Shown: positions 20,342 to 22,143 of the stretch, piece after piece
Numbering within the stretch: position 1 is the stretch's first letter
Layout: the number at the start of each line of letters is the position of its first letter
IMG/VR virus record: IMGVR_UViG_3300049893_002668
Span: 1 to 22,143 of that record
Length of the DNA stretch: 22,143 nt
Reading direction: 5' to 3' (one strand)
DNA from: a virus
Notes under the pieces: model-generated
What the model was told of the DNA's origin: nothing
The model's database searches: none
What the model saw: the letters and a program-made list of their open reading frames with translations, nothing else
Program-made: the position numbers and the translations under genes

Positions 20342-22078
20342 TTAATAGGGAACCCCGACGGAAAAATTGGTGCCCTCAAGGCCCCACATTGCATTCCAAG
20401 TTGTATTAGTGAATAGCCCAGGGGTTCCAAACCATCCAAGCCTGGCTCCTGAACCGATGTGCCGATTGTTTCGCCAAACCACATTTGTAACTCCAGCGCC
20501 AATTAAGATACCGTAATCAGTTGCTTGGTTGTGGGCCAAGATTGTGTTTCCTTCAAAAACCATATTCCCGATTTTAATCATTCCCGCGTCCCACTGATTA
20601 GGAGAAACAAGGAATGCTGACCCGAAAGCCGAATCATAGGCGGCATCAATTACGGTATTATTTTTAACGATGATATTTGTTCCGCCGATATTGATAGCGT
20701 ATGTCGGAACCCCGTACACAGTATTTCCTTCAATGAAGGAATCGTAAATATTGTATAATCCCAGGTTGGCGTCCGTGTCAGGAACTACCCGGATTCCTTC
20801 ATGAGCATCCGGAGCAAAATTCCGAATCCACCCATCGCTGTAAATGTAATTGTTTTTGACTGATAAATTGCGTATGTCTCCGCCTTCTGGTTTTGTCCTA
20901 ATGCCAACCATTGCGTTTCGGATGTGACAATCAACAATTTTTACATCATAAGTAAATGGTCCAATCAAAATCCCGGCATTGCATGGGCCATCTCTTGCTC
21001 CAGTCGGTACGGTAAGATTTGTGTTGCCAGGCATTGAAGAAACAAAACAATTTTGAAACCGAACGTTTTCAAAACGATTCCCAGAACTGGAAAACAAAAC
21101 AAGCCCCTGGAACCATGAAAAAGTTGTGACGCCATCAATTAGCCAGTTGCGATTAGTTCTTGTGAACCCAGATGGATGGCCGCCGACTTCAACCCCGTAA
21201 CAAACATCCCAAAAATAACAATTTCTTACAACCCAATGGCTCCCGGCCCCGGACACTACAGAGCCGTCAGCTTGCATTGGATTGTTTGCAATCATCAAAT
21301 TGGTTGTGCCAGCACCAAAACACTGAAGACGTTCAACCAAAACATTGTTTGCCCTTAAAAATATTACGTTGTTCTGTGCCGGGTTAAACGTGATGTCATG
21401 AATGTAATAGTTACTAGATAGCGTTATGTCGTCTGTCTGATTGTAAATAACAGTCGAAATCTGATTAGAGATCACACCATTTGTGACAATCGGGGCAACT
21501 CCAGTTCGCGGCTGTTGAATCTGAAAGCCTCCTATCTCGATTCCGTTACTGTTGGTTCCAAAGTTAAAAATGTCACCCCACCTGGAATTGGTAATAATTG
21601 TCGAAGGGCCTGACCCTAAGATTTTAACATTGCTCAAGTTGTCGGCATCAAACGCCGCTAACTGCCCCTGATCGACATACCCAGGTGAAACCTCCCACAG
21701 TCCGGGACCAATCAGCATCGTCCAATTGTTTGAACCTCTCCCGACTAAATAATTCCACGCATTTGTGGGGTGCGCGAATGGATACCCGGGAGTATTACTA
21801 GCCATTGTGTTGTCCCCCCACTTCATGGCAGCCACAACTCCAAGACTCGAAAAAATTGAAGCCAGCGTAACCTGATTCGTGCCTGCGTTAGACGTGAATG
21901 TCCCAGCATCAATCCTGGCAGTTCCGTTTGTGTTCAGCGGATTGGTGTCAAACAATAAAAGCTGCCAGCCAGGAGGAACGGAGTTAGTGGAAGGAAACTC
22001 GTAGGCATATTGGCCGCTCCTTCGGATTTGCGCCTGAAGCGGAAACGCCAAAAGCAAAAGGAATGAAATTAATCTCAT
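20342..22078 (-). CDS. Right-handed beta-helix tailspike-like protein with signal peptide
   Basis: The 578-residue protein has a signal peptide (MRLISFLLLLAFPLQAQ), a short N-terminal domain, and from ~residue 130 a series of parallel beta-helix rungs (NVKILGSGPSTIITNS, NVLVERLQCFGAG, HWVVRNCYFWDVCYGVEVG, NRFENVRFQNC, VKIVDCHIRNAMVGIRT, NIIVKNNTVIDA, NMVFEGNTILAHN). Phage tailspikes of this fold bind and often cleave host polysaccharide. The catalytic residues cannot be assigned. It could instead be a non-enzymatic fibre domain. The ATG overlaps the stop of the partial gene upstream. Confidence 0.8.
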   Translation of the reverse strand: MRLISFLLLLAFPLQAQIRRSGQYAYEFPSTNSVPPGWQLLLFDTNPLNTNGTARIDAGTFTSNAGTNQVTLASIFSSLGVVAAMKWGDNTMASNTPGYPFAHPTNAWNYLVGRGSNNWTMLIGPGLWEVSPGYVDQGQLAAFDADNLSNVKILGSGPSTIITNSRWGDIFNFGTNSNGIEIGGFQIQQPRTGVAPIVTNGVISNQISTVIYNQTDDITLSSNYYIHDITFNPAQNNVIFLRANNVLVERLQCFGAGTTNLMIANNPMQADGSVVSGAGSHWVVRNCYFWDVCYGVEVGGHPSGFTRTNRNWLIDGVTTFSWFQGLVLFSSSGNRFENVRFQNCFVSSMPGNTNLTVPTGARDGPCNAGILIGPFTYDVKIVDCHIRNAMVGIRTKPEGGDIRNLSVKNNYIYSDGWIRNFAPDAHEGIRVVPDTDANLGLYNIYDSFIEGNTVYGVPTYAINIGGTNIIVKNNTVIDAAYDSAFGSAFLVSPNQWDAGMIKIGNMVFEGNTILAHNQATDYGILIGAGVTNVVWRNNRHIGSGARLGWFGTPGLFTNTTWNAMWGLEGTNFSVGVPY

Positions 22079-22143
22079 GGTGTTTGGATGATCTGCCCAC
22101 CGGCGCCGAGAATGCCCGCGCCACCGTGCCCAGAAACGGTTTC
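22075..22143 (-). CDS. 3' end of a Gly-rich virion protein (partial)
   Basis: Only the last 22 codons are inside the window: ETVSGHGGAGILGAGGQIIQ and two more residues before TGA. The Gly/Ala-rich ending is common in phage fibre or spike proteins. The stop overlaps the tailspike-like start as ATGA, placing it in the same leftward operon. Confidence 0.5.
   Translation of the reverse strand, partial: ETVSGHGGAGILGAGGQIIQTP

Noticed and set aside
9375-22143. Diversity-generating retroelement with variable repeats in the tail genes
   Set aside because: No reverse transcriptase is in the window and no near-identical template/variable repeat pair was noticed.

Overview
The window looks like part of a tailed-phage or prophage genome. 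Nearly every gene reads leftward on the minus strand, packed end to end, and many stop and start codons overlap as ATGA. The host is probably a Gram-negative bacterium. I lean towards Verrucomicrobiota because the tail-hub and Thr/Asn-rich fibre proteins resemble ones I recall from that phylum, but this is inference from memory.

Right half (22143 down to 9375): a late, virion-structural operon. In transcription order it holds the end of a Gly-rich protein (partial), a beta-helix tailspike-like protein, two or three virion proteins, a YadA-head-type fibre, a small secreted-type protein, a LamG-type protein, a coiled-coil tape-measure-like protein, a tail-hub-like protein, two tandem paralogues and a glutamine-amidotransferase-fold-like protein. 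Four of these carry N-terminal Sec-type signal peptides, which is odd for virion parts.

Middle (8141 to 9016): a non-coding control region with palindromes, short tandem repeats, a candidate promoter followed by an attenuator-like structured RNA, and a strong intrinsic terminator. A lone plus-strand gene (9017-9391) follows and converges on the late operon.

Left half (8140 down to about 3313): an early-type operon of small regulators (including a ribbon-helix-helix-like protein), a membrane-anchored lysozyme-fold lytic enzyme, a VRR-NUC nuclease, tiny zinc-ribbon proteins, an ERF-family annealing protein and a YqaJ/lambda-type exonuclease. The last two form a plausible homologous-recombination pair.

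Far left (about 305 to 3316): the most striking part. Six complete attC-like imperfect palindromes, plus a half-site at each end, divide the DNA into seven integron-like cassettes. In all seven, the AAC-ending core at one end of a cassette is the reverse complement of the GTT core at its other end over 9 to 11 bases, the expected signature of cassettes that were once circular. The cassettes carry a C5-cytosine methyltransferase, a nucleoside deoxyribosyltransferase-like protein and several small unknown proteins. No integrase is visible. The genes start or stop inside the hairpin loops and read opposite to the orientation the unpaired bases suggest. The methyltransferase gene also carries a 250-codon overlapping reading frame with its own good ribosome-binding site.
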